DNA from: CBDUVZ01 sp965370805
Lineage (GTDB): Bacteria > Hydrothermota > Tepidihabitantia > Tepidihabitantales > Tepidihabitantaceae
DNA: 8,030 nt
Reading direction: 5' to 3'
Assembly (NCBI GenBank): GCA_965370805.1
Contig: CBDUVZ010000126.1
Location: forward strand, 1-8,030
Part shown: piece by piece, positions 1 through 5,879 of the stretch
Layout: each line of letters starts with the position of its first letter
Position numbering within the stretch: the first letter of the stretch is position 1
Translations under genes and position numbers: made by a program
Notes under the pieces: generated by a model
Told to the model about the DNA's origin: nothing
Databases searched by the model: none
Seen by the model: the letters and a program-made list of their open reading frames with translations, nothing else

Positions 1-78
1 AGGGGATCGCAACTAAGAAATACTATCGTCAATTTATGCAACTAAGCACTAGTTGGCAGGCTGACCCCGACCGGTCGG

Positions 79-210
79 ATGCTCATCAAGTTCGAACACT
101 TCAAAGACGACCGGATCAGGTCCATCCTGGGCAGGTACAACCACCTGAACCCAAAGCGAATCCAGGACCAGTACTGGCTCCTGAGCAAACAGACTCCAGG
201 GGAGGCGTGA
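79..210 (+). CDS. Small ORF, 43 aa, overlapping the next gene
   Basis: An open frame runs from ATG at 79 to TGA at 208-210 and encodes a 43-aa charged, aromatic-containing peptide that begins MLIKFEHFKDDR and ends KQTPGEA. Its stop overlaps the GTG (207) of the membrane protein in a GTGA arrangement, typical of translational coupling. The residue mix (Lys/Arg/Asp/Phe/Tyr/Trp) looks protein-like. An in-frame stop at 43-45 limits upstream extension, so it is either a genuine small gene or the tail of a gene rearranged just upstream. There is no clear Shine-Dalgarno site before 79. I do not recognise a family; the overlap is the main support. Confidence 0.4.
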   Translation: MLIKFEHFKDDRIRSILGRYNHLNPKRIQDQYWLLSKQTPGEA

Positions 211-620
211 CAACGGAGACTACAGCAACCAAGACGCGAATGCCGTCCGTCTACATCCAGGCTGCTATCGCGATGATGCTGATACAACTGGTCCACAAGG
301 CAGTCCGCGAAATCCCCGGAGCCACAGGGTTCATGGGTGAAGGAGTACGCGGCGGCGGACCGGTCACAATCGGCTTCGCCTGCCTGCTCGCGGCAGGCAT
401 ACTCCTGCTCCTGCTGCGCATCAAATGGGGCCTCCTGCTTGGCATTATTGCCGGCGCGTGGATAGTAATCCAGCCGGTCATAGTCCATCTGATTCCAGGC
501 CGGCCGGATATCAACGGCATCTGGTGGTATCCGATCTTTCCCGTCACCCAGGGACTACTGATAGTCTACTTCTCAATCCTGGCCTGGCGCAGATGGCATC
601 CCGGTCCGGCGAAGTCCTGA
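207..620 (+). CDS. Small integral membrane protein, four predicted helices
   Basis: Starting at GTG 207 the product is 137 aa with hydrophobic segments at about residues 13-30, 52-70, 74-96 and 108-127, and a basic C-terminus (AWRRWHPGPAKS). It should sit in the inner membrane. The frame is open back to ATG 36, but the first 57 residues of that longer version are Pro/Gln/Asp-rich and overlap the 43-aa ORF, so I treat them as non-coding. GTG 207 overlaps the stop of that ORF and a GGGGAGG sits immediately upstream (unusually close); ATG 240 is the other plausible start. No family recognised. The Gly-rich loop at 44-52 and a polar loop holding RPDINGIWW are the only distinctive features. Confidence 0.6.
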   Translation: MTTETTATKTRMPSVYIQAAIAMMLIQLVHKAVREIPGATGFMGEGVRGGGPVTIGFACLLAAGILLLLLRIKWGLLLGIIAGAWIVIQPVIVHLIPGRPDINGIWWYPIFPVTQGLLIVYFSILAWRRWHPGPAKS

Positions 621-1110
621 ACTCCAGCATACAGCCGACCTGCCGACTCGCCGTAACTCACGACCCGATAGCCTTTTAGCGGATTCAAAATCCAGTGCCG
701 GGTGACCCACCCGAACGTTTCCCCCTCTGCTCTGATTTCCGGTTCGATTTCCGCTTTGAGGCATGACTTCCGGAGTCATATCGCCGCTGAGTCGCTGGCT
801 GGCTCTGGCTCTGAATCCGGCCGTGATAACGGCTCTGGTTCGGCGATTGGTTTCGGCGAAGAAACCCTCTCTCAAGCAACTGCTGGGATGCATCCTGACT
901 TCGTCACGGAAACTCCTGCTCAAACCCGGCCAGAATGAGCCGCTCGATTCCCCGCCGGAATCCAGCCTTAAACCTGCCCTGGTTCAATCTCCGAATCGGG
1001 CCGAAAGACCATTGTTCAACTAATCACAGAGAACCAACCTGAAACAGAGGAAAAACCGGAATCAGTATCAAACCGCCGGCAAACCGTCAGTCGTGATCCG
1101 GCTTCAAGCC
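621..1110 (+). other. Intergenic stretch without a convincing gene
   Basis: About 490 bases with short overlapping open frames on both strands. None has a good ribosome site or protein-like composition; the longest plus-strand candidate (763-1023, 86 aa, basic, Leu/Pro/Ser-rich) starts without a Shine-Dalgarno and is unlike any family I know. The DNA is rich in repeated TTTCCGG/GGCTCTGG-like words. Two small hairpins are visible: ATGACT/AGTCAT at 763-779 and GCCGT/ACGGC at 819-832. It could be decayed coding DNA. Confidence 0.5.
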
Positions 1111-1125
1111 GCCTGCCGGAATCGC

Positions 1126-1153
1126 TTAACACCCGTCCGAAATCGGATAGAAG
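1126..1153 (+). promoter_or_regulatory. Leaderless-type promoter, copy D
   Basis: TTAACA (1126-1131), a 16-bp spacer containing the dyad TCCGA-AA-TCGGA, TAGAAG (1148-1153), then 6 bp to an ATG at 1160 in the context ATGGTGA. Geometry and words match three other copies in the window (2503, 3482, 7110). The 14 bases just before the -35 (CTGCCGGAATCGCT) also recur before the 2503 copy. It is the likely promoter of the 380-aa gene at 1297. Confidence 0.55.
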
Positions 1154-1159
1154 TAGAAC

Positions 1160-1213
1160 ATGGTGAGAGGAAAGCCTGGTCTGGCCTGTCGAAAGCACAG
1201 CACGGCATCCTGA
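1160..1213 (+). CDS. Possible leaderless leader ORF, 17 aa
   Basis: ATG at 1160 falls where transcription from the 1126-1153 promoter should begin, so the message would start with this codon. The ORF encodes MVRGKPGLACRKHSTAS and stops at 1211-1213, 83 bp before the next gene, which has its own Shine-Dalgarno. MV(R/K)G(K) is shared with the 2537 leader ORF. Beyond its position and that shared start there is no independent coding evidence. Confidence 0.3.
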   Translation: MVRGKPGLACRKHSTAS

Positions 1214-1296
1214 GATACACGCCGGCAGGACGGCGTTCTGTCTTCCGCTTGTGATACCGGACAACACGGACCTGACCGCCCGCAAGGAGTAGAAAA

Positions 1297-2439
1297 ATGA
1301 AGAAGCCACGCAAGTCCTCGGGGCCGAAGGAAGCACAACTCCGGCTGCTCAATCTTGATGACAAACCCGGGGACCTACCCGGCAAGAAACCGAAAGAAGA
1401 ACCCGGCCCCTCGATTCAGGAGTGGCAGAGTCTCTATGCCGCGGCAGCCGAATTCAAGCAAACCGCGCCCTGGAACTGGATGTGGGACTCAGACGTGTTT
1501 GGCGTCAAGAATCCGAAGTCCGGCGAAGTCGGCTACTGCTCGGTCATGGGCAAGCTGGGCGAACACCTTGCCCTGGCGGTCTATCGCGGCTCCGAAGGTC
1601 TCACCGGTTTCATGAAGATTCAGGCCGGGGCAAAACCGAAAACGACCCCGGAGTTCTTGGAGCTCCAGGAATGCCTGATGGCATCCTTCGAGAGCCGGGA
1701 CTATCTCGCCCCGGACGACCGGCGAATCATCAAGCAACTCGGTCTGAGCTTCAGAGGCCGGAACGCCTGGCCCCTTTTCCGAGGCTACCGGCCCGGATAC
1801 TTCCCCTGGTTTCTGACCAGGACCGAGGCGAAGTCTCTGACCATCGTCCTGAGCCAGACGACCGGCGTCGCGATGCGGCTCAAGGATGACAAGAACCTGC
1901 TCAAACCACCAGAGCCGGACCTGCACCTGGTCCGGGTGCCGGACAGAAACGGCCAATCCTGGCATGATGAATGGCTCAAGCCCGAACCCCTGAGCCCGGA
2001 AGGACTCAAGGCTGAAGTCGACTACGAACGACTGAAACCGGGTCTTCTGGCATCGATCAGAAAAGCCGCCGTTGGCCGCGGAGGAACCTGGGAAATCGGC
2101 CTTGGGTACTTCCCGGTGCCGGTCCAGGAGGGAAAACACAATCGGCCCTACTATCCGGTGCAGATTGTGGTTATGGACCACAACTCCGGCGTCATATTCG
2201 CAACTGAGTTGGCAGGACCAACTGATTACGTTCCCATGTACCGCCGGCAATTCCTGAGCGCGGTCAAGGCTTCCGGCTGTCTTCCCGAAAGAATCCTGAC
2301 CAAAGGGCCGAACGCCTTCGGGGTTCTCAAGCCGCTCACCTCGGAACTCAGTATCCCCTTGGAGCAAGCCAAACGACTGCCGCAAGTCGAGAGATTCTCG
2401 AAAGAACTGGCAAAGTCCATCCCGCTCGACCAGCACTGA
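1297..2439 (+). CDS. 380-aa protein with two domains of unknown function (DUF7309/DUF6930-like)
   Basis: ATG 1297 has a good AAGGAG seven bases upstream. Residues 1-40 are Lys/Pro/Glu-rich and probably disordered. About 40-195 hold a motif set including LYAAAAEF, WNWMWDSDVFGVKNP, GYCSVMGKLGEHLALAVYRG and SLTIVLSQTTGVAMRL, which I recall from a bacterial domain of unknown function (DUF7309-like). About 235-375 include WEIGLGYFPVPVQ, YYPVQIVVMDHNSGVIFATELA and an LPQVERFSKELAKS helix, resembling the DUF6930-like partner domain. The family labels come from memory; the two-part layout is what I see. No signal peptide or membrane segment, so likely cytoplasmic. Function unknown. It is probably driven by the promoter at 1126-1153 and ends before a CCAGGC/GCCTGG hairpin. 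Confidence 0.85.
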   Translation: MKKPRKSSGPKEAQLRLLNLDDKPGDLPGKKPKEEPGPSIQEWQSLYAAAAEFKQTAPWNWMWDSDVFGVKNPKSGEVGYCSVMGKLGEHLALAVYRGSEGLTGFMKIQAGAKPKTTPEFLELQECLMASFESRDYLAPDDRRIIKQLGLSFRGRNAWPLFRGYRPGYFPWFLTRTEAKSLTIVLSQTTGVAMRLKDDKNLLKPPEPDLHLVRVPDRNGQSWHDEWLKPEPLSPEGLKAEVDYERLKPGLLASIRKAAVGRGGTWEIGLGYFPVPVQEGKHNRPYYPVQIVVMDHNSGVIFATELAGPTDYVPMYRRQFLSAVKASGCLPERILTKGPNAFGVLKPLTSELSIPLEQAKRLPQVERFSKELAKSIPLDQH

Positions 2440-2444
2440 CGCTC

Positions 2445-2459
2445 CCAGGCCCAGCCTGG
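2445..2459 (+). terminator. Short hairpin after the 380-aa gene
   Basis: CCAGGC and GCCTGG form a perfect 6-bp GC-rich stem with a 3-base loop, six bases after the stop codon. No T-run follows, so it is not a classical intrinsic terminator; it could still mark the transcript end or protect it. Confidence 0.3.
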
Positions 2460-2502
2460 CGCAAGGCGTAGCGCTCAGCCGTAAGCCATCTGCCGGAATC
2501 GC

Positions 2503-2530
2503 TTGACTTCCGCCCGGATTCGGGTATAAA
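2503..2530 (+). promoter_or_regulatory. Leaderless-type promoter, copy C
   Basis: TTGACT (2503-2508), 16-bp spacer with the dyad CCCG-GATT-CGGG, and a near-consensus TATAAA (2525-2530), then 6 bp to ATG 2537. It is the strongest -10 in the window. It should drive the leader ORF and the MNT/HEPN pair as one transcript beginning at or next to the A of ATG 2537. Confidence 0.7.
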
Positions 2531-2536
2531 CAGGAC

Positions 2537-2620
2537 ATGGTGAAGGGAAAAATGCCATCATCCGTTGAGAATCTGTATTCCCTCAATTCCAACGAAACCC
2601 GTAGCGGCATACCATCATGA
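2537..2620 (+). CDS. Leaderless leader ORF, 27 aa, ATGA-coupled to MNT gene
   Basis: ATG 2537 lies 7 bases after the -10 hexamer, at the expected transcription start. The 27-codon ORF begins MVKGKMPSSVENLYSLN and its TGA (2618-2620) overlaps the ATG of the nucleotidyltransferase gene (ATGA). That gene has no visible Shine-Dalgarno, so ribosomes that finish this ORF are the obvious source of its translation. The first codons (ATG/GTG-GTG-AA) match the other leader ORFs here. Whether the peptide itself does anything cannot be told. Confidence 0.5.
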   Translation: MVKGKMPSSVENLYSLNSNETRSGIPS

Positions 2621-2937
2621 CCGACTTGGAACAAGCCATTCTGGGACGGTTCAAGAAAAAGCTCGCGGCGCGGCTCCGGCTGCACGCAGTCATTCTGTTC
2701 GGCTCCCGAGCCCGAGGCGATGCCGACGAATACTCGGACATGGACGTTCTGGTTGTCCTGGAAGAGCCCGCAAAACGCACGGCGCGTGAGTATGTCAGCC
2801 GTGCTGCCTGGGAGGCCGGCTTCGAGCATGGAATCGTCGTTGTGCCTGTCACTGTTTCGCGTGCGGAATGGGAGGAAGGGCCGGAACGGTCTTCGCTCCT
2901 GGCCATCGCGGTCAGCAACGATGGAATTCCGGTATGA
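2617..2937 (+). CDS. MNT-type minimal nucleotidyltransferase (MntA-like)
   Basis: A 106-aa protein of the pol-beta nucleotidyltransferase superfamily. HAVILFGSRARGDADEYSDMDVLVV (His23 to Val47) carries the GS(x10)DxD signature: Gly29-Ser30, Asp41 and Asp43, the metal-binding residues. The third acidic residue usual in larger family members is not evident around GIVVVPV. Proteins of this kind pair with HEPN proteins; in studied MntA/HepT pairs the nucleotidyltransferase neutralises the HEPN toxin by adding AMP to it. That role is inferred here from the pairing. The start is ATG 2617, overlapped by the stop of a 27-codon leader ORF; its own stop overlaps the HEPN start as ATGA. The length is normal and it looks intact. 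Confidence 0.88.
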   Translation: MTDLEQAILGRFKKKLAARLRLHAVILFGSRARGDADEYSDMDVLVVLEEPAKRTAREYVSRAAWEAGFEHGIVVVPVTVSRAEWEEGPERSSLLAIAVSNDGIPV

Positions 2938-3380
2938 GACGAGACGATGTTCTCCTCCTGGTCAAGTACCGACTCGAACAGGCCACGGAAACACTGGAGG
3001 ACGCCAAGTTTCTCCTTGATGGAAACCGCAGCGGCAGGAGTATCATCAACCGCGCCTACTACGCCATGTTCTACGCTGTTTTGGCGTTGCTTCAGACTGT
3101 CGGCAAAGTCCCCTCCAAGCACAGCGGCGCCATCAGTCTCTTCGACCGCGAGTTCACACACACGGGTGCTTTTGCGAAGGAACTCTCCGCATCCCTGCAC
3201 CTGGCATTTGAGTTGCGCCAGACTTCCGACTATCGCATCCAGGAGGTGCCGACTCTTGCCGAGGCCCGGGAGCTCTGGCAGAAGGCAGTCGCATTCGTCC
3301 GAGCGGTTGAGGACTACCTGGAGCGTAAGGGTTTCATCACAGGCCGGGACAGCAAAGTTCAAGACCTTGACGCGCCTTGA
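2934..3380 (+). CDS. HEPN-domain protein, partner of the MNT gene
   Basis: ATG 2934 overlaps the stop of the nucleotidyltransferase gene and gives 148 aa; the frame is open 22 codons further upstream, but that part lies inside the MNT gene. Helical throughout, with the HEPN signature of the PF05168-like group: INRAYYAMFYAVLALL (residues 38-53), KHSGAISLFDREF (62-74) and LRQTSDYRI (94-102), then a last helix with AFVRAVEDYL. Arg40 and His63 are the best candidates for the conserved polar pair. HEPN proteins of such pairs are typically RNA-targeting toxins, though some in this subgroup may serve other roles. The last residues (DSKVQDLDAP) look unlike the rest and coincide with a degenerate match to the dispersed repeat core. 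Confidence 0.87.
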   Translation: MRRDDVLLLVKYRLEQATETLEDAKFLLDGNRSGRSIINRAYYAMFYAVLALLQTVGKVPSKHSGAISLFDREFTHTGAFAKELSASLHLAFELRQTSDYRIQEVPTLAEARELWQKAVAFVRAVEDYLERKGFITGRDSKVQDLDAP

Positions 3381-3442
3381 ATTGAGTATTATGTCTCCGA
3401 AACTTCGAAATGTGTAAAGCGACCCCAGTAGCCCCCTGTTCC

Positions 3443-3467
3443 AAGCGTATGGCGTGGAGCATACGGC
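3443..3467 (+). repeat. 25-bp repeat, plus-strand copy
   Basis: AAGCGTATGGCGTGGAGCAT and the next five bases match, with two mismatches, the reverse complement of 6701-6725. Both copies lie 14-18 bp upstream of a TTGACA reading away from them, so the unit seems to belong to the same promoter-bearing repeat. It is partly self-complementary (GTATG/CATAC). Confidence 0.6.
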
Positions 3468-3481
3468 GTACAGCGTCCTGC

Positions 3482-3509
3482 TTGACACACGGGCGAATTG
3501 GAGTAAGAA
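3482..3509 (+). promoter_or_regulatory. Leaderless-type promoter, copy A
   Basis: Consensus TTGACA (3482-3487), 16-bp spacer, TAAGAA (3504-3509), then 6 bp to GTG 3516 in the context GTGGTGA. It reads toward the kelch gene. Confidence 0.6.
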
Positions 3510-3515
3510 TTGACC

Positions 3516-3587
3516 GTGGTGAATGATAGCGGCCGGGCCGGTAAACGGTGGTTGTCCCTGATTCCTACCGATGAGACGTCAAAATGA
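3516..3587 (+). CDS. Leaderless leader ORF, 23 aa
   Basis: GTG 3516 is at the predicted transcription start. The ORF encodes VVNDSGRAGK followed by RWLSLIPTDETSK and ends in an ATGA overlap with an ATG at 3584. The corresponding ORF in copy B has the same last 13 residues and is exactly one codon longer in its divergent middle. The ATG at 3584 opens a frame that runs on into the kelch gene. Confidence 0.4.
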   Translation: MVNDSGRAGKRWLSLIPTDETSK

Positions 3588-3760
3588 AAGACCTGACCCC
3601 ATCATCCCCATTCCTGCCGGCATTTGTCGACGGCGCTCCTTCCAGTCCGCAGGGCGCTGGAAGAAGTTGGCAATCATCGTCCCTGCAAAAGGCGGCACCG
3701 AGCCGCGACGAAGACCGATGCCCTGAGGTGCGCAGGGCTTCAAGATGCAAAGGAGGAGCG

Positions 3761-4981
3761 ATGCAGAAACGCTCAGCGACCGTCGCTGTTTTGCTGTTCG
3801 CAAGTATTGCGTTCGCGCAGATGACCTGGACTCGCGCAACATCTTCGGCTGGATGGTCAGCAAGGAGCAACCACACCTCGGTTGTTTTCAACGGCAGAAT
3901 CTGGGTGCTCGGGGGATTGGATGGTGGTTTCAGAAACGATGTCTGGTATTCTACGAATGGGGTGGCCTGGACTCGGGCGACTGCCGCGGCGGAATGGACA
4001 GGAAGACACGACCACACCTCGGTTATCTTTGACAACAAGATCTGGGTGCTCGGCGGGTATGATGGGGATTTCAGGAACGATGTCTGGTATTCCTCCGACG
4101 GCGTGAACTGGACTCAGGCAACCGCCAACGCCGGGTGGTCACCCAGACCTGGTCATTCCTCCGTTGTTTTCAACAACAAGATCTGGGTGTTAGGAGGGGC
4201 TTATTTGTACAATGATGTCTGGTATTCCTCCGACGGCGTGAACTGGACTCAGGCAACCGCCCATGCTGGATGGTCGTCAAGGGGCAATCATGCCTCTGTT
4301 TGTTCAAACGAGAGAATCTGGGTTATTGGCGGCTATGATGCTGGCAGTTTTTGGAGCGATGTCTGGTATGCTTCCTATGGTGGTGCGAACTGGACTCAGG
4401 CAGCCGCCAATGCCGGGTGGCCACCCAGGTGCAGTCACTCTTCCGTTGTGTTCGATGGTAAGATCTGGGTGCTAGGTGGGATGGGTTCAAGTGGTCGTTG
4501 GCACGATGTCTGGTACTCATACGACGGCGCAAACTGGACCTGTGCGACGGCTTCGGCTGAATGGTCCTCAAGATACGGACATGCATCGGTTGCGTTTGAC
4601 AACAAGATCTGGGTGCTCGGTGGACGTGTCAGTAACTATGTGAACGATGTCTGGTATTCCACCGGCCTCGGCGCGGTGGAGGAGACCGGCGAGGGAGCCG
4701 AGACTCCGTTCCGCATCGCGGAGGTTCAACCCAGTCCGTTCAGGACATACGTTGAGATTGCCTATGAACTCCCCAAGGTCGCGTCCGTGAACGTGAGCGT
4801 GTGTGATGCTGCGGGAATCGTTGTGAGGAAGCTGAATTCGTGTACGCAACAAGCGGGGCGACACAGCGTTCAATGGGACGGCAGGGACGACCTAGGCAGG
4901 CAGCTTCCGGCGGGTACGTACTTCTGCCGGTTGGATGCCGGGGAGTTTCAGGCGACGCAGAAGGTGGTGAAACTCGAATGA
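3761..4981 (+). CDS. Secreted six-repeat kelch-like propeller with FlgD-like C-terminal domain
   Basis: ATG 3761 follows AAAGGAGGAGCG and starts a classical signal peptide (MQKRSATVAVLLFASIAFA, cleavage before Gln20); an in-frame extension back to ATG 3584 would bury this signal and comes from repeat DNA, so I reject it. The mature protein has six repeats of about 45-48 residues (23-303) of the pattern WTxATxxAxWxxRxxHxSVVF-xxxIWVLGG-xxxNDVWYSxDGVN, the kelch-type blade with a GG pair, suggesting a six-bladed beta-propeller. Residues about 320-406 form an Ig-like segment with SVNVSVCDAAGIVVRKL, QWDGRDDLGRQLPAGTYFCRL and QKVVKLE, the FlgD-Ig/C-terminal sorting-type module common on surface proteins. 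It is probably exported and surface-attached; ligand unknown. 406 aa, intact. Confidence 0.88.
   Translation: MQKRSATVAVLLFASIAFAQMTWTRATSSAGWSARSNHTSVVFNGRIWVLGGLDGGFRNDVWYSTNGVAWTRATAAAEWTGRHDHTSVIFDNKIWVLGGYDGDFRNDVWYSSDGVNWTQATANAGWSPRPGHSSVVFNNKIWVLGGAYLYNDVWYSSDGVNWTQATAHAGWSSRGNHASVCSNERIWVIGGYDAGSFWSDVWYASYGGANWTQAAANAGWPPRCSHSSVVFDGKIWVLGGMGSSGRWHDVWYSYDGANWTCATASAEWSSRYGHASVAFDNKIWVLGGRVSNYVNDVWYSTGLGAVEETGEGAETPFRIAEVQPSPFRTYVEIAYELPKVASVNVSVCDAAGIVVRKLNSCTQQAGRHSVQWDGRDDLGRQLPAGTYFCRLDAGEFQATQKVVKLE
3827..4668 (+). repeat. Six tandem repeats of about 135-147 bp in the kelch gene
   Basis: The repeats encode the kelch blades and are strikingly alike at the DNA level: 48 bases at 4079-4126 are identical to 4214-4261, 135 bp apart, and AACAAGATCTGGGTG recurs in several units. 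This indicates recent duplication or gene conversion between blades. Confidence 0.85.
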
Positions 4982-5072
4982 CATCGACACATCCGTTTGC
5001 AGGGCGGCACCGGCCTCAGACGAACCGTAAGCATCCGAGGTGCGCGGATACAGCATTGATACAGGGGGGGAA

Positions 5073-5492
5073 ATGCAGAGAACCGTAGTACTCGGGCTGA
5101 CGCTTGCCGTCGTGACCGCCTGCCTCGGCTGCAATGCGCTGAACAACCCGCCGAATACGCCTCTGACACCGAGTGGCCCGGACTCGGGACACGTTAACTT
5201 AACCCATGCGTTCTCTACATCTGCCACGGATCCCGACGGTGACCGTGTGCAATGCAGGTTCGACTGGGGCGATGGGTTCGGGTCACCTTGGAGCAACTTG
5301 GTTGCGAGTGGAGCCCAGATCGAGATAACGGGTTCATGGTGGTTGCCCGGCAATTATGACGTGAAGGCACAGGCGAAGGACGAACACGGCGCGACTTCAA
5401 GTTGGTCAGGTGGACATCAGATCACCATCTTTTCTGGCGGCGGGTATCTGAACCGCGTCGTCCAGGCCGTCCCGGTCGGTGATGGCCCCTAG
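5073..5492 (+). CDS. PKD-domain lipoprotein, truncated
   Basis: ATG 5073 follows a seven-G tract (5064-5070) that supplies the Shine-Dalgarno, and gives a lipoprotein signal (MQRTVVLGLTLAVVTAC) with lipobox VTAC and lipidated Cys17 (Cys20 is the alternative). A PKD/Ig-like domain follows, with TDPDGDRVQCRFDWGDG and GNYDVKAQAKDEHGATSSWS. The protein stops after VVQAVPVGDGP, the usual opening of a YVTN propeller repeat, because of a TAG at 5490-5492 at the junction with an inserted element. The expected continuation (AVAILPDGDFVYVTN) is found at 5617. The lipoprotein plus PKD part could still be made and anchored in the envelope; the propeller is lost. Confidence 0.75.
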   Translation: MQRTVVLGLTLAVVTACLGCNALNNPPNTPLTPSGPDSGHVNLTHAFSTSATDPDGDRVQCRFDWGDGFGSPWSNLVASGAQIEITGSWWLPGNYDVKAQAKDEHGATSSWSGGHQITIFSGGGYLNRVVQAVPVGDGP

Positions 5493-5615
5493 AGGCGCGG
5501 CCGAAAAGCCCTTTGCCCGCCACATGTCCGTCGGCCAAGCCTTGATTATCAAGGACTTACGCAAGCTTGGTGTGCCGCGTCAGATCGATTTATGGGGTTT
5601 TCGGCCGGACTTCTA
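5490..5615. mobile_element. 126-bp MITE-like element with terminal inverted repeats and TA/CTAG duplication
   Basis: It is bounded by CTAG on both sides (5489-5492 and 5613-5616). Inside the TA dinucleotides, the first 20 bases match the reverse complement of the last 20 at 16 positions, sharing CGGCCGAAAA. A 15-bp palindrome CCTTGATTATCAAGG lies near the centre (5540-5554), with CCAAGC/GCTTGG flanking arms at 5535-5540 and 5565-5570. There is no transposase inside. TA duplication in a CTAG target is the habit of IS630/Tc1-mariner elements, so a non-autonomous relative is the best guess. It sits precisely between the two halves of a YVTN repeat. Confidence 0.6.
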
Positions 5616-5616
5616 G

Positions 5617-5697
5617 GCGGTTGCCATCCTCCCGGATGGCGACTTCGTCTACGTGACGAACTGGTGCGAAAAAGGCGTCTCGGTCATCGGGCGATAG
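5617..5697 (+). pseudogene. YVTN beta-propeller fragment (3' remnant of the PKD lipoprotein gene)
   Basis: The frame reads AVAILPDGDFVYVTNWCE then KGVSVIGR and a TAG stop at 5695-5697, a textbook YVTN blade. If the element at 5490-5613 is removed the frame joins exactly to VPVGDGP upstream, with a single TAG codon standing for the one variable residue. Only about one blade remains; the sequence to 5825 has no recognisable continuation, although one frame there stays open and hydrophobic. Confidence 0.7.
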
Positions 5698-5823
5698 ACA
5701 GGGCAGGCGGGGTCATCGTTCTCGGCGGCGTCGGATTCCCGGGAGGGGCCGTGGCTGATGCGCTGGGTGGTTGTGATGCTGTGGTTGCTATCTGCCTCGG
5801 TGCCATCTTGAAGCAACTTGCCT

Positions 5824-5841
5824 AGTCCAGAGCGCTGGACT
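5824..5841. other. Perfect hairpin upstream of the beta-barrel gene
   Basis: AGTCCAG and CTGGACT form a 7-bp stem with the 4-base loop AGCG. No T-run follows. It lies between the decayed propeller and the next gene and is itself flanked by CTAG at 5822 and 5851. It could end the upstream transcript or be part of another small insertion. Confidence 0.4.
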
Positions 5842-5879
5842 CGGCTGCGTCTAGGAAGAGAAAAGAGAAAGGAGAAACG

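Larger units (their letters stand above)
3481..3608 (+). repeat. Promoter/leader repeat, copy A
   Basis: This 128-bp segment aligns with 7109-7239. The first 16 bases are identical, the middle diverges, and the last 64 bases (3545-3608) are identical to 7176-7239. It contains a promoter, a leader ORF and, at 3578-3600, the 23-bp core GTCAAAATGAAAGACCTG... that recurs at 6463-6485 and 7054-7076 on the minus strand and 7209-7231 on the plus strand. It is most likely a dispersed mobile-type repeat; the core resembles sequences I recall near IS200/Y1-type transposase remnants in other genomes, which I cannot verify here. Confidence 0.75.

Noticed and set aside
9..46. Direct repeat GCAACTAAG at 9-17 and 38-46, considered as a CRISPR or iteron start
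   Set aside because: Only two 9-bp copies with no third unit and no array-like spacing; the window edge prevents more.
36..206. N-terminal 57-codon extension of the membrane protein
   Set aside because: Composition is Pro/Gln-rich and unlike a membrane protein start, and the overlapping +1 frame (43-aa ORF) is more protein-like with a GTGA junction.
1489..2829. Long minus-strand open frame of 446 codons
   Set aside because: It is antisense to the 380-aa gene and the MNT gene, which have better motifs and ribosome or coupling signals; GC-rich codon use leaves the opposite strand open.
2583..3488. Minus-strand open frame of 301 codons
   Set aside because: Antisense shadow of the MNT and HEPN genes, whose domain motifs are unmistakable.
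3584..3760. In-frame N-terminal extension of the kelch protein beginning MKDLTPSS
   Set aside because: It lies in repeat-derived DNA and would hide a clear signal peptide that has its own strong ribosome site at 3761.
5524..5616. 30-codon ORF MSVGQALIIKDLRKLGV... inside the inserted element
   Set aside because: It ends at the TSD-derived TAG, has no ribosome site and overlaps the central palindrome; an open frame this short is expected by chance.
5490..5697. Readthrough or recoded TAG, because both stops in the propeller remnant are TAG
   Set aside because: Other intact genes here end in TAG (for example 6393-6395), and the insertion already explains the disruption.
5592..5825. 77-codon ORF downstream of the inserted element
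   Set aside because: Its first half is out of frame with the clear YVTN fragment, and it has no start signal; the hydrophobic second half has no recognisable family.
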